A stretch of DNA of 64,000 bases from Streptomyces sp. NBC_01116 (lineage in GTDB: Bacteria; Actinomycetota; Actinomycetes; Streptomycetales; Streptomycetaceae): positions 5,813,501 through 5,877,500 of the forward strand of contig NZ_CP108644.1 of assembly GCF_041435495.1 (NCBI RefSeq), given 5' to 3'. A program made the translations under genes and the position numbers. Below the pieces are notes generated by a model. The model was not told the origin of the DNA. It was given only the letters and a program-made list of their open reading frames with translations, and made no database searches. Positions 49,429 through 57,410 of this stretch are shown one piece after another; within the stretch, counting starts at the first letter, position 1; the number at the start of each line of letters is the position of its first letter.

Positions 49429-50456
49429 ACCGGAAGCAACCGCTCGTCTCCGTCGTCATCCCCAACTACAACTACGGCCGCGCCCTGGAGCTCTGCCTGC
49501 GCGCCGCACTCGCCCAGACCTACGAACCGCTGGAGGTGCTGCTGATCGACGACTGCTCCACCGACGACTCGGTCGCCGTCGCCGAGGCCTGCGGCGTCCG
49601 GGTGATCAGCACCGGCGTCAACAGCGGAGTGGCCACCACCCGCAACACCGGGGCGGCCCACGCCCGGGGCGAGATCATCGTGTTCGTCGACTCCGACGTC
49701 GCGATGGAGCAGGACGCCGTCGCCAACGCCGTCGCCCTGCTCGACTCCGACCCCCGCATCGGCGCGGTCTGCGGCACCTACGACGCCGAACCCCTCATCC
49801 GGGACAGCCTGATCGAGGAGTACCGCTGCCTCCACCAGTTCTACTGGCTCGCCGAGACCGAGGGCCGCATCGGCACCCTCCACACCGCGATCTGCGCCAT
49901 GCCCGCCCGGGTCTTCGCCGAGATCGGCCCCTTCAACCCGCGGCTGAGGCACACCGAGGACGGCGACTACGCCGCCCGGATCTGCCGGAGTTACGAGGTC
50001 CACAGCTCCACCGCCGTGCGCGGCCGGCACGACCACGACGACACCTGGCGGGTCGTGCTGCGCAAGGTCTTCCACCGCACCCGGCTGCACATCCCGCTGT
50101 ACGTCCGGCGCGGCGACCTCCCCGGCGGCATCGCCACCGGGCCGCGCGCCGGAGCCAGCGTCGCGGCCCTGCTCGCCCCGCTGACCCTGCCGCTCGGCCT
50201 GCTCGCCCTGCCCTGGCTGCTCGCCCCCGCGGCCCTGCTGGCCTTCGCCCTCCTCGCGGACACCGCCCTCCACCGCTTCGTCCTGCGCCGCCGAGGCCCC
50301 CTGTTCGCCGCGTACTTCGCCTTCACGCACACCGTGGTCAACGCGGTCATCGCGGCGGGCGCGGGCGTCGGCGTCCTCCAGTGGCTGACCTCCCGCCGCT
50401 TCCGCCGGCTGTACGAGCCGGGGGAGCACCTCGCACCGCTGAGGGCCGCCACATGA
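49425..50456 (+). CDS. Family 2 glycosyltransferase, membrane-tailed (GT2-B)
   Basis: A 343-residue glycosyltransferase paralogous to GT2-A and with the same layout: VSVVIPNYNYGRAL, DDCSTDDSV, the DxD-type FVDSDVAM, then HTEDGDYAARI, followed by two to three C-terminal membrane helices (LLAPLTLPLGLLALPWLL, FAFTHTVVNAVIAAGAGVGVL). Two tailed GT2s in one cluster suggest successive sugar additions on the inner membrane face. Its stop overlaps the first phosphatase ATG. No strong ribosome binding site precedes it, consistent with translational coupling through the 12-codon linker. Confidence 0.87.
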   Translation: MNRKQPLVSVVIPNYNYGRALELCLRAALAQTYEPLEVLLIDDCSTDDSVAVAEACGVRVISTGVNSGVATTRNTGAAHARGEIIVFVDSDVAMEQDAVANAVALLDSDPRIGAVCGTYDAEPLIRDSLIEEYRCLHQFYWLAETEGRIGTLHTAICAMPARVFAEIGPFNPRLRHTEDGDYAARICRSYEVHSSTAVRGRHDHDDTWRVVLRKVFHRTRLHIPLYVRRGDLPGGIATGPRAGASVAALLAPLTLPLGLLALPWLLAPAALLAFALLADTALHRFVLRRRGPLFAAYFAFTHTVVNAVIAAGAGVGVLQWLTSRRFRRLYEPGEHLAPLRAAT

Positions 50457-51601
50457 CCGGAACCCTCGCTCCGGGCGCGGTGGCGGACCCGGCCGCGCCG
50501 CCCGAGCCCGAAGGGCCGCCCCGCCGCTGGCCCGGCCGGCTGCTGCTCGCCGTCGCCGTCCTGTGGGCCCTCTTCGTCGCCGCCCGCGCGCTCCTCAGCG
50601 GCCGCTGGTGGGCGTGGAACGGCCTCGGCCTCGCCCCGCCCGTACTCCATCTGCTGTTCCCGCTCGCCCTGTTGATCCCGGCCGCCCTGATCCGGCACGG
50701 CAGGCGGGCGGCGGTGGGCGTCGTCCTGCTCTCCCTGCTGCTCGGCTCCTGGCAGACCGGGCTGCACCCCGGGGCGCTCCTGCGCGGGACGCCCGCCGTG
50801 CCCCCGGACTCCCTCAGGGTGGTCAGCTGGAACACCTTCTTCTGGGACCAGGACAGCGACAGCGACGCGTTCTACGCCTACCTGAAGTCCCGCTCCGCCG
50901 ACGTCTACCTCCTCCAGGAGTACCAGAACGCCCGGGGCGACGAACCCGCGCCGATCGACGACCTCGCCCGGCTCCGGAAGGAGTTCCCCGGCTTCCACAT
51001 CGCCACCGAGGGCGAGTTCCTCACGCTGTCCCGCTTCCCGATCACCTCGGCGCGGGCGCTGCGCCCCGACGGGCTCGCCCCGCCCGACACCTCCTGGGCC
51101 GACTACTGGAACGTCCGGGTCCTGCGCACCGACATCGACGTCGACGGCCGGACCCTGTCCCTCTACAACACCCACCTGCCCGATCTGCTGAACGTCGACC
51201 GCAACCCGTTGACCGCCGCCTACCACCGCTCGGTTCGGCAGCTCTCCGAACGCCGCGCGAGGCACTTCGAGGCGCTGCGCGAGGACCTCGACGCCAACGG
51301 CCACCCGGTGGTCCTCGCCGGGGACCTGAACGTGCTGCCGGGCACCGGGGACCTGCGGTGGTTCGACGGGCTGCGGGACGCCGCCGACGCGGGGGACTCG
51401 GTGTACCCGGCGACCTTCCCGGTCAGCGGCCCGGCGCTCTGGCGGCTCGACTGGGCGTTCGTCTCGCCCCGGATCGACCTGCACCGGCAGTCCGTCCAGG
51501 ACCCGCCCGCCGCACTCTCCACCCACCGGCTGATCGATCTCCGCCTCTCCCTGCCCGCCCCCGGGGCGTCCGCCCCGGCCACCGAGAAGGACCGGTCATG
51601 A
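50453..51601 (+). CDS. VanJ-like membrane-anchored EEP-family phosphatase (copy 1)
   Basis: A 382-residue protein: three N-terminal membrane helices (~28-110: LLLAVAVLWALFVAAR, VLHLLFPLALLIPAALI, GVVLLSLLLGSW) followed by an endonuclease/exonuclease/phosphatase domain. Motifs SWNTFFW, LLQEY, YNTHLP, AGDLNVLP, LDWAFVS and a final STH place catalytic residues outside the membrane. VanJ of S. coelicolor has this architecture and acts on undecaprenyl pyrophosphate, giving teicoplanin resistance. Here the likely target is a polyprenyl pyrophosphate or lipid-linked intermediate (inference). ATGA overlaps couple it to both neighbours. Confidence 0.87.
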   Translation: MTGTLAPGAVADPAAPPEPEGPPRRWPGRLLLAVAVLWALFVAARALLSGRWWAWNGLGLAPPVLHLLFPLALLIPAALIRHGRRAAVGVVLLSLLLGSWQTGLHPGALLRGTPAVPPDSLRVVSWNTFFWDQDSDSDAFYAYLKSRSADVYLLQEYQNARGDEPAPIDDLARLRKEFPGFHIATEGEFLTLSRFPITSARALRPDGLAPPDTSWADYWNVRVLRTDIDVDGRTLSLYNTHLPDLLNVDRNPLTAAYHRSVRQLSERRARHFEALREDLDANGHPVVLAGDLNVLPGTGDLRWFDGLRDAADAGDSVYPATFPVSGPALWRLDWAFVSPRIDLHRQSVQDPPAALSTHRLIDLRLSLPAPGASAPATEKDRS

Positions 51602-52755
51602 CCCGGCGCTCCGCGCGCTCGCCCCGCTTCGACGTGACGATCGTGCTCACCTACTACCTCCCGTACACCAGCGGGCTCACCGAAGTGGCCCGCACGGTCG
51701 CCGAGGGGCTCGCCGCGCGGGGCCGCCGCGTCGCCGTCGTCGCCTGCCGGCACGATCCGGACCGCCCCGCACGGGAGAGGGTGAACGGCGTCGAGGTGTT
51801 CCGCGCCCCGGTCGCCGCCCGGCTCGGACGCGGGGTGATCAGCCCCGGGTTCGCCCCGCTCGCCGGGCGGATCGCCCGCGCCTCCCGGGTCGTCAACCTC
51901 CACCTGCCGATGCTGGAGGCGGGGCTCGTCGCCCGCCTCGCCGGGGCCACCCCGGTCGTCGCCACCCACCACGACGACGTCTGGCTGGCCGGGGGCGCTC
52001 TCGCCCCGCTCCAGGTGAAGGTCGTCGACGCCTCGGTGGCCGGGGCGCTGCGCCGCTCGGCCGCCGTGGTCGTCAACAACGTGGACCACGCGGAGCATTC
52101 GCGCCACTGGCCCCTGATGCGCGGGCGCCGGCTGCTGGCCATCGCCCCGCCCTGCCGCGAACGCGAGCCCGCGCCCGCCGCGTTCCGCGAGACGGCGGGC
52201 CCGCACTTCGGCTTCCTCGGCCGGATCGCGCCGGAGAAGGGGCTCCACCATCTGGTCGACGCTTTCCGGACGATCCCGGACCCCGATGCCCGGCTGCTGA
52301 TCGCGGGCGACTACTCCAAGGTCGCGGGCGGCAGCGTCGTCGGGGCCCTGCGGGCACGGGCCGGCGACGACACCCGCATCCGGTTCACCGGCTTCCTCCC
52401 CGACGACCGGGTGGCGGGCTTCTACGCCTCGCTGGACGCCTTCGCCCTGCCGTCCGTCGCCGAGGAGTCCTTCGGCATCTCCCAGGCCGAGGCGATGATG
52501 CTCGGCGTCCCCTCGGTCGCGAGCGACGCTCCCGGCATGCGTGTGCCGGTGTCCGAGACCGGCTTCGGCCGCCTCTTCCCGCCCGGCGACGCCCACGCCC
52601 TGGCCGGAGCCCTCCGGGAGGTGGCCGCCTACGCCCCGGAGCGCCGCGCCGAGGGAGGCCGTGACGCCCGCGCCCGGTACGGGACCGACAGCTGCCTGGA
52701 CGCCTACGACGCGCTGTTCCAGGAGGCCGGGGCCGTACGGGGAGCCCCCGCGTGA
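51598..52755 (+). CDS. Family 4 glycosyltransferase (GT-B fold)
   Basis: A 385-residue retaining glycosyltransferase. LTYYLPYTSGLTEVARTVAEGL forms the N-terminal donor-acceptor loop, FGFLGRIAPEKGLHHLVDAF near residue 203 begins the second Rossmann domain, and PSVAEESFGISQAEAMMLGVP near 284 is the conserved GT4 ExFGxxxxE-type motif (EESFGISQAEA). No membrane helix, so it acts at the inner membrane face on soluble nucleotide sugar and a lipid acceptor. It is flanked by the two VanJ-like phosphatases and overlaps both by 4 nt. Confidence 0.9.
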   Translation: MTRRSARSPRFDVTIVLTYYLPYTSGLTEVARTVAEGLAARGRRVAVVACRHDPDRPARERVNGVEVFRAPVAARLGRGVISPGFAPLAGRIARASRVVNLHLPMLEAGLVARLAGATPVVATHHDDVWLAGGALAPLQVKVVDASVAGALRRSAAVVVNNVDHAEHSRHWPLMRGRRLLAIAPPCREREPAPAAFRETAGPHFGFLGRIAPEKGLHHLVDAFRTIPDPDARLLIAGDYSKVAGGSVVGALRARAGDDTRIRFTGFLPDDRVAGFYASLDAFALPSVAEESFGISQAEAMMLGVPSVASDAPGMRVPVSETGFGRLFPPGDAHALAGALREVAAYAPERRAEGGRDARARYGTDSCLDAYDALFQEAGAVRGAPA

Positions 52756-53894
52756 GAACGGCCGGCATCCTGACGGCGGCCGGGGCGGTCGCCGCCTGGC
52801 CGGGCGGTGGTTGGGCGCTGTGGGCGGCCGGGGTCTGGGCGGTGTTCCTGGCCGCGCACCTCGTCCTCAACGGCCGCTGGTGGTTCTGGCTGCTGCCCTC
52901 GCTGCTGCCGCCGCCGGTGTTCGCCGCCGTGCCCGCCCTGCTCCTGGTGGCAGCCGGGGCGACGGGGGACCTCACGGCCGCGGTCGTGGCGGGCGCGGCC
53001 CTCCTGCTCGGGGCCCGGCAGTCCGGCCTCGTGCCCGGCGCGCTCGTCCGGGGAGCGCGCCGCCCGCCGCCGGACGGGGCGGTGCGCGTCGTGTCCTGGA
53101 ACACCCAGCACTGGTGCCAGTCCACCGATCCCGAGCCCTTCTACGCCTTCCTGCGCGGGCTCGACGCCGACGTCTACCTCCTCCAGGAATACCACCACGA
53201 CGAGTTCGACGGCACCTACCGCCTGATCGACGACGAGCGGCGGCTGCGCGAGACCTTCCCCGGCCACCGGGCCGTCATCGCCCGCGGCCTGATCACCCTG
53301 TCCCGGCTGCCGGTCGCCGCGACCGTCGAGACGGCCGCCCGCCGGACCCTGCGGGTGGACCTGGAGATGCCGGGCGACGGTCGGATTCTCGCCACCTTCA
53401 ACGTCCACATCCCGGTACAGCTGCGACTCATCAGCCCGTTGCGCGCAGACTTCTACCGCGCGGTCCGCACCCGGGCCGCCGACCGGGCACGGGAGTACCG
53501 GGGACTCCTCGGGGACGTCGCCGGCTGCCCCCATCCGGCCCTGATCGCCGGGGACTTCAACACCACCGCCGCGATCGGGGACGCCCGCCGCATCGCCCGC
53601 CTGGGCGCCGACGCGGTCGCCGTCGCCGGAAAGCTCTGCCCCACCACCTGGCAGGCCCGACCCGGCCTGCGCTGGTGGCGGCTGGACTGGGTGCTCACCA
53701 CACCGGGCGCCCGGGTCCACCACTACCGCTTCCGCGATCCGCGCGGCCTGTCCGACCACAGCGTCCAGGAGGTGTCCGTGTCGCTCACCGAACCGGACCG
53801 CCCGGCCGACACCGACCCCCGTATCCGCCATCACGACGAAGGAACTCACCATGCGTTACCGCTACCTGGGAAAGACCGGCCTGCGGGTCAGTGA
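52752..53894 (+). CDS. VanJ-like membrane-anchored EEP-family phosphatase (copy 2)
   Basis: A 380-residue paralogue of the protein at 50453: hydrophobic helices over residues ~1-100 (ALWAAGVWAVFLAAHLVL, LLPPPVFAAVPALLLVAAG, AVVAGAALLLG) then an EEP domain with SWNTQHW, LLQEYHH, NVHIPV, AGDFNTTA, LDWVLTT and a terminal SDHS catalytic motif that is closer to the EEP consensus than copy 1's STH. The GTG overlaps the GT4 stop. Its 3' end runs 44 nt into the aldo/keto reductase gene. Two non-identical copies suggest distinct substrates or a two-step dephosphorylation. Confidence 0.87.
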   Translation: MRTAGILTAAGAVAAWPGGGWALWAAGVWAVFLAAHLVLNGRWWFWLLPSLLPPPVFAAVPALLLVAAGATGDLTAAVVAGAALLLGARQSGLVPGALVRGARRPPPDGAVRVVSWNTQHWCQSTDPEPFYAFLRGLDADVYLLQEYHHDEFDGTYRLIDDERRLRETFPGHRAVIARGLITLSRLPVAATVETAARRTLRVDLEMPGDGRILATFNVHIPVQLRLISPLRADFYRAVRTRAADRAREYRGLLGDVAGCPHPALIAGDFNTTAAIGDARRIARLGADAVAVAGKLCPTTWQARPGLRWWRLDWVLTTPGARVHHYRFRDPRGLSDHSVQEVSVSLTEPDRPADTDPRIRHHDEGTHHALPLPGKDRPAGQ

Positions 53895-54861
53895 ACTCTG
53901 CCTCGGCGCCATGACGTTCGGCCGCGAGGCCGACGAGAGCACCAGCCACGCCCTGCTGGACCGCTTCACCGAGGCGGGCGGCACCTTCGTGGACACCGCC
54001 GACATCTACTCCGCCGGGGCCTCCGAGGAGATCCTCGGCCGCTGGCTGAAGAGACAGCGCCGCGACGACGTGGTGATCGCCACCAAGGTGCGGTACGGCA
54101 CGGGGGAGGGCCCCAACGACCGGGGCCTGGGCCGCAACCACCTGATCTCCGGGGTCGAGTCGAGCCTGCGCCGGCTGGGCACCGACCACATCGACCTCTA
54201 CCAGGTGCACGCCTGGGACCCGGGCACCCCGCTGGAGGAGACGCTCGCCACCCTGGACGCTCTCGTCACCTCCGGGAAGGTCCGCTACATCGGGGCCAGC
54301 AACTTCTCCGGCTGGCAGCTCCAGAAGGCGATCGACCTGAGCCGGGGACACGGCTGGGAGCCTTTCACCGCCCTCCAGCCGCTCTACAACCTGCTGGACC
54401 GCTCCGCCGAGTGGGAGCTGATGGAGGTCAGCCGCAACGAGGGCCTGGGCGTCATCCCGTGGAGCCCGCTGCGCGGCGGCTGGCTGAGCGGCGCGATCCG
54501 GCGCGGCACGGAGAGGCCGCCCACGGGGACCCGGGTGGAGACCGCCGAGAAGCTCGGCTGGGGCGAGTCGTGGAGCGCGTACGAGGGCGACGAGCGCACC
54601 TGGCGGGTGCTGGACGCCCTGCACGAGGTCGCCGGACGCACGGGCCTCGCGGTGCCGGTGCTGGCCCTCGCCTGGCTGCTCGGCCGGCCCGGGGTCACCG
54701 CCCCCATCGTGGGCGCCCGCACCCTGGAGCAGCTGGAGACCAACCTGGGCGCGGCGGACCTGGACCTCGACCCGGCCGACGCCGCCCTGCTGACCGCGGC
54801 GAGCGACCAGACGCTCCCGTATCCGTACAGCGTCATCGAGACCGACCCCGAACTGCGCTGA
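53851..54861 (+). CDS. Aldo/keto reductase
   Basis: A 336-residue NADPH-dependent aldo/keto reductase with a TIM-barrel fold. The catalytic tetrad is readable as Asp in VDTADIYS, Tyr in the same segment, Lys in IATKVRYG, and His in YQVHAWD; IVGARTLEQL near residue 289 is the cofactor phosphate region. GAAGGA precedes the ATG. It starts 44 nt inside the phosphatase gene and ends the cluster at a hairpin. It could reduce a sugar aldehyde or ketone in the pathway, but AKRs are common and this could be incidental. Confidence 0.9.
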   Translation: MRYRYLGKTGLRVSELCLGAMTFGREADESTSHALLDRFTEAGGTFVDTADIYSAGASEEILGRWLKRQRRDDVVIATKVRYGTGEGPNDRGLGRNHLISGVESSLRRLGTDHIDLYQVHAWDPGTPLEETLATLDALVTSGKVRYIGASNFSGWQLQKAIDLSRGHGWEPFTALQPLYNLLDRSAEWELMEVSRNEGLGVIPWSPLRGGWLSGAIRRGTERPPTGTRVETAEKLGWGESWSAYEGDERTWRVLDALHEVAGRTGLAVPVLALAWLLGRPGVTAPIVGARTLEQLETNLGAADLDLDPADAALLTAASDQTLPYPYSVIETDPELR

Positions 54862-54883
54862 CGCGAACCGTGTGACCGAAAAC

Positions 54884-54922
54884 GGGCGGTGGCCCGGGGA
54901 TCTCGTCCCCGGGCCACCGCCC
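54884..54922. terminator. Bidirectional terminator between the glycan cluster and dasR
   Basis: A 17-bp perfect stem (54884-54900 with 54906-54922) with a 5-nt loop. It lies 22 nt after the aldo/keto reductase stop and 29 nt before the converging dasR stop. Confidence 0.88.
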
Positions 54923-54951
54923 TGTGCTTACCGCGCCGGAACTCCCGGCGG

Positions 54952-55752
54952 TCAGTCCGTCGGGCGCTTGAGGCGGGCCACGAACTTGTACCGGTCGCCC
55001 CGGTACACCGAACGCACCCACTCCACCGGTTCGCCCTGGCCGTCCACCGAATGGCGGGACAGCATGAGCATCGGCAGCCCCACGTCCGTGCCCAGCAGCC
55101 CCGCCTCGCGCGGGGTGGCGAGCGAGGTCTCGATGGTCTCCTCCGCCTCGGCGAGGCGCACGTCGTACACCTCGGCGAGCGCGGTGTAGAGCGAGGTGTA
55201 CTTCACCAGCGAACGACGCAGCGCCGGGAAGCGTTTGGCCGAAAGGTGCGTGGTCTCGATCGCCATCGGCTCCCCGCTGGCGAGCCGCAGGCGCTCGATG
55301 CGCAGCACCCGGCCGCCCGTCGAGATGTCCAGCAGACCGGCGAGCCTGTCGTCCGCCGTCACATAGCCGATGTCCAGCAGTTGGGACGTCGGCTCCAGTC
55401 CCTGGGCCCGCATGTCCTCGGTGTACGAGGTGAGCTGGAGCGCCTGGGAGACCTTCGGCTTGGCTACGAAGGTCCCCTTGCCCTGGATGCGCTCCAGCCG
55501 GCCCTCGACGACCAGTTCCTGGAGCGCCTGGCGCACGGTGGTGCGCGAGGTGTCGAATTCGGCCGCCAGGGTGCGTTCCGGCGGCACCGGGGTGCCGGGC
55601 GGCAGGGTGTCCGTCATGTCGAGGAGATGCCGCTTGAGCCGGTAGTACTTCGGTACGCGCGCTGTGCGCGTACCGGCACCGGTCTCGCTCCCCGTCCTGC
55701 CCCCGTCGGCGCCCATGGCCCGCCTTCCCGACTGCTGCGTTGCTGCCGTCAC
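54952..55752 (-). CDS. dasR: GntR/HutC-family global regulator DasR
   Basis: A 266-residue GntR-family regulator. The winged helix (~residues 33-95, ERTLAAEFDTSRTTVRQALQELV and RIQGKGTFVAKPK) and UTRA effector domain (GRVLRIERLRLASGEPMAIE, GLPMLMLSRHS) closely match DasR of S. coelicolor, which binds dre sites and is released by glucosamine-6-phosphate, linking GlcNAc supply to development and antibiotics. The GTG at 55752 follows GGAGGA; the N-terminal ~28 residues differ from the S. coelicolor sequence as remembered. Divergent from dasA. Confidence 0.95.
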   Translation of the reverse strand: MTAATQQSGRRAMGADGGRTGSETGAGTRTARVPKYYRLKRHLLDMTDTLPPGTPVPPERTLAAEFDTSRTTVRQALQELVVEGRLERIQGKGTFVAKPKVSQALQLTSYTEDMRAQGLEPTSQLLDIGYVTADDRLAGLLDISTGGRVLRIERLRLASGEPMAIETTHLSAKRFPALRRSLVKYTSLYTALAEVYDVRLAEAEETIETSLATPREAGLLGTDVGLPMLMLSRHSVDGQGEPVEWVRSVYRGDRYKFVARLKRPTD

Positions 55753-55873
55753 CGGCTCCTCCGTCTGTCGCGGCTCACATGGTGGCACGGTCCGGTCACG
55801 GGTCGTCGCCCTCCCTTAGGTGTCGGTCCTATAACGGACGCGAGTGCACTTCTTATACACCCTTGACACCCCT

Positions 55874-55889
55874 AAAGGTCTAGGCCAAG
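55874..55889. promoter_or_regulatory. DasR operator (dre), weaker upstream site
   Basis: Matches the dre consensus at 11 of 16 positions, with the central GGTCTAG and CCA intact. It lies 9 bp before the stronger site at 55898, giving a paired arrangement between dasR and dasA. Confidence 0.65.
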
Positions 55890-55897
55890 CTCCCGGT

Positions 55898-55913
55898 ACT
55901 GGTCTAAACCATT
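55898..55913. promoter_or_regulatory. DasR operator (dre) upstream of dasA
   Basis: ACTGGTCTAAACCATT differs from the dre consensus ACTGGTCTAGACCAGT at two positions. It sits 82 bp before the dasA start and beyond the dasR start, where DasR represses dasABC in S. coelicolor. Confidence 0.88.
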
Positions 55914-55995
55914 AAAGACCAGGTCCAGCCCCAGCAGAACTCGTCGAATGACTTCGCGGTGGGTGGGGTTGCAGCATCCCTGAGGAGGGTTTGAC

Positions 55996-57294
55996 GTGAA
56001 GCGCAAGCTCATCGCGGCTATCGGTGTCGCGGGCATGTTGGTTTCGGTCGCGGCGTGTGGTTCGGACGACACGAAGTCGTCCGCGGACCCGAAGGACCGC
56101 AAGGAGAACCTGACCGTCTGGCTCATGGGCGAGGCCCGGTCCACCTGGCCGGAACTGGTCAAGGACGTCAACGCCGAGTTCAACAAGAAGTACCCGGGCG
56201 TCAAGGTCAAGGTTCAGTACCAGCAGTGGGCCGATAAGGTCAAGAAGCTGGACACCTCTCTCGCGGGCGACAAATTCCCGGACGTTGTCGAACTCGGCAA
56301 CACCGAGACCATGCAGTACATCCTCAATGGTGCGCTCGGAGAAATCGACCCCAAGAAGTACGAGAACTCGGACACCTGGATCAAGGGTCTGAAGGACACG
56401 TGTTCCTTCGAGGGCAAGACCTACTGCGTCCCTTACTACGCGAGCGCCCGTCTGGCCGTGTACAACAAGGACATGCTGAAGGCCGGCACCGGCAGCGACG
56501 CCCTCCCGCAGACCGAGGACGAGTTCCTCGCCGCGATGGACAAGACCTCCGCCGAGCTGGGCAAGAAGGACAAGCGCGCCTCGTCCCTCTACTTCCCGGG
56601 CCGTTACTGGTACGCCGCGATGTCCTACGTCGCCGCCTACGGTGGCCAGATCGCCACGTACGACGAGGGCAGCAAGGAGTGGAAGTCCGCGCTCTCCACC
56701 CCGGAGGCCCAGAAGGGCATCCAGCACTTCATCGACCTGGTCAAGAAGTACAACAAGGCCGACATCACGAAGGACGAGCAGGACCACGCCAACGTGATGG
56801 CCAACGAGAAGGCCGCGGTCATCTACGGCCAGGCCTGGGAGGCCGGCAGCGTCACCACGGGCGAGAACGGCAACCCGAAGCTCGAGGGCAAGATCGCCAC
56901 GGCCGGTATGCCCGGCCCGGAGGGCAAGGCGCTCCCGTCCTTCATCGGCGGCTCGGACCTCGCGACGATCTCCAAGTCCAAGGTCCAGGACCTCGGCGAG
57001 GAGTGGATCTCCCTCTTCACCAACGCGAAGTCCATGGAGGTCCTCGCGTCGAAGAACATCCTCCCCAACAACGAGAAGCAGCTTGAGCCGCTGAAGGCCA
57101 AGCCGGAGACCGCCGCCATCGCCAACGCGGTGCCGGACGCCTGGTTCACGCCGATCGCGCCGGGCTGGGCCTCCATCGAGAAGGAAGAGATCCTCCAGAA
57201 CATGCTTCTGGAGATCGTCAAGGGCGGCTCCGTCGCCGACGCCTCGAAGAAGGCCGACGACAAGATCAACGCGCTGATCAACAAGGAATCCTGA
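55996..57294 (+). CDS. dasA: Chitobiose/GlcNAc ABC transporter, substrate-binding lipoprotein
   Basis: A 432-residue solute-binding lipoprotein. The signal peptide ends in a VAAC lipobox (Cys21). A two-lobe family 1 binding fold follows, with WLMGEARSTWPELV, FPDVVELGNTETM and VIYGQAWEAGSV as conserved segments. DasA of S. coelicolor captures chitobiose for the DasABC importer energised by MsiK. The GTG start follows GAGGAGG. It is the first gene of the das transcript, and a strong hairpin behind it may give extra binding protein relative to permeases. Confidence 0.95.
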   Translation: MKRKLIAAIGVAGMLVSVAACGSDDTKSSADPKDRKENLTVWLMGEARSTWPELVKDVNAEFNKKYPGVKVKVQYQQWADKVKKLDTSLAGDKFPDVVELGNTETMQYILNGALGEIDPKKYENSDTWIKGLKDTCSFEGKTYCVPYYASARLAVYNKDMLKAGTGSDALPQTEDEFLAAMDKTSAELGKKDKRASSLYFPGRYWYAAMSYVAAYGGQIATYDEGSKEWKSALSTPEAQKGIQHFIDLVKKYNKADITKDEQDHANVMANEKAAVIYGQAWEAGSVTTGENGNPKLEGKIATAGMPGPEGKALPSFIGGSDLATISKSKVQDLGEEWISLFTNAKSMEVLASKNILPNNEKQLEPLKAKPETAAIANAVPDAWFTPIAPGWASIEKEEILQNMLLEIVKGGSVADASKKADDKINALINKES

Positions 57295-57310
57295 CCTTCC
57301 GATCGCCAGG

Positions 57311-57340
57311 CGGGGGCCCGGCGCCAGCGCCGGGCCCCCG
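57311..57340 (+). terminator. Intercistronic hairpin between dasA and dasB
   Basis: A 13-bp perfect stem (57311-57323 with 57328-57340) and 4-nt loop, 16 nt after the dasA stop. In an ABC operon such a structure usually attenuates readthrough or stabilises the upstream message, so that more binding protein is made than permease. Confidence 0.8.
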
Positions 57341-57410
57341 CTCCTTTCCCCGCAAGTGAACGCCGTGAATTCCGGGGCCCGCCCCGGACCCGCGATGGAA
57401 GGTCAGCCAC

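Noticed and set aside
43417..54861. Glycan cluster as an antibiotic (polyketide, peptide or aminoglycoside) cluster
   Set aside because: No synthase, NRPS/PKS, deoxysugar kinase or scyllo-inosamine-type genes; the UbiA, GT2 and EEP content points to a lipid-linked surface glycan instead.
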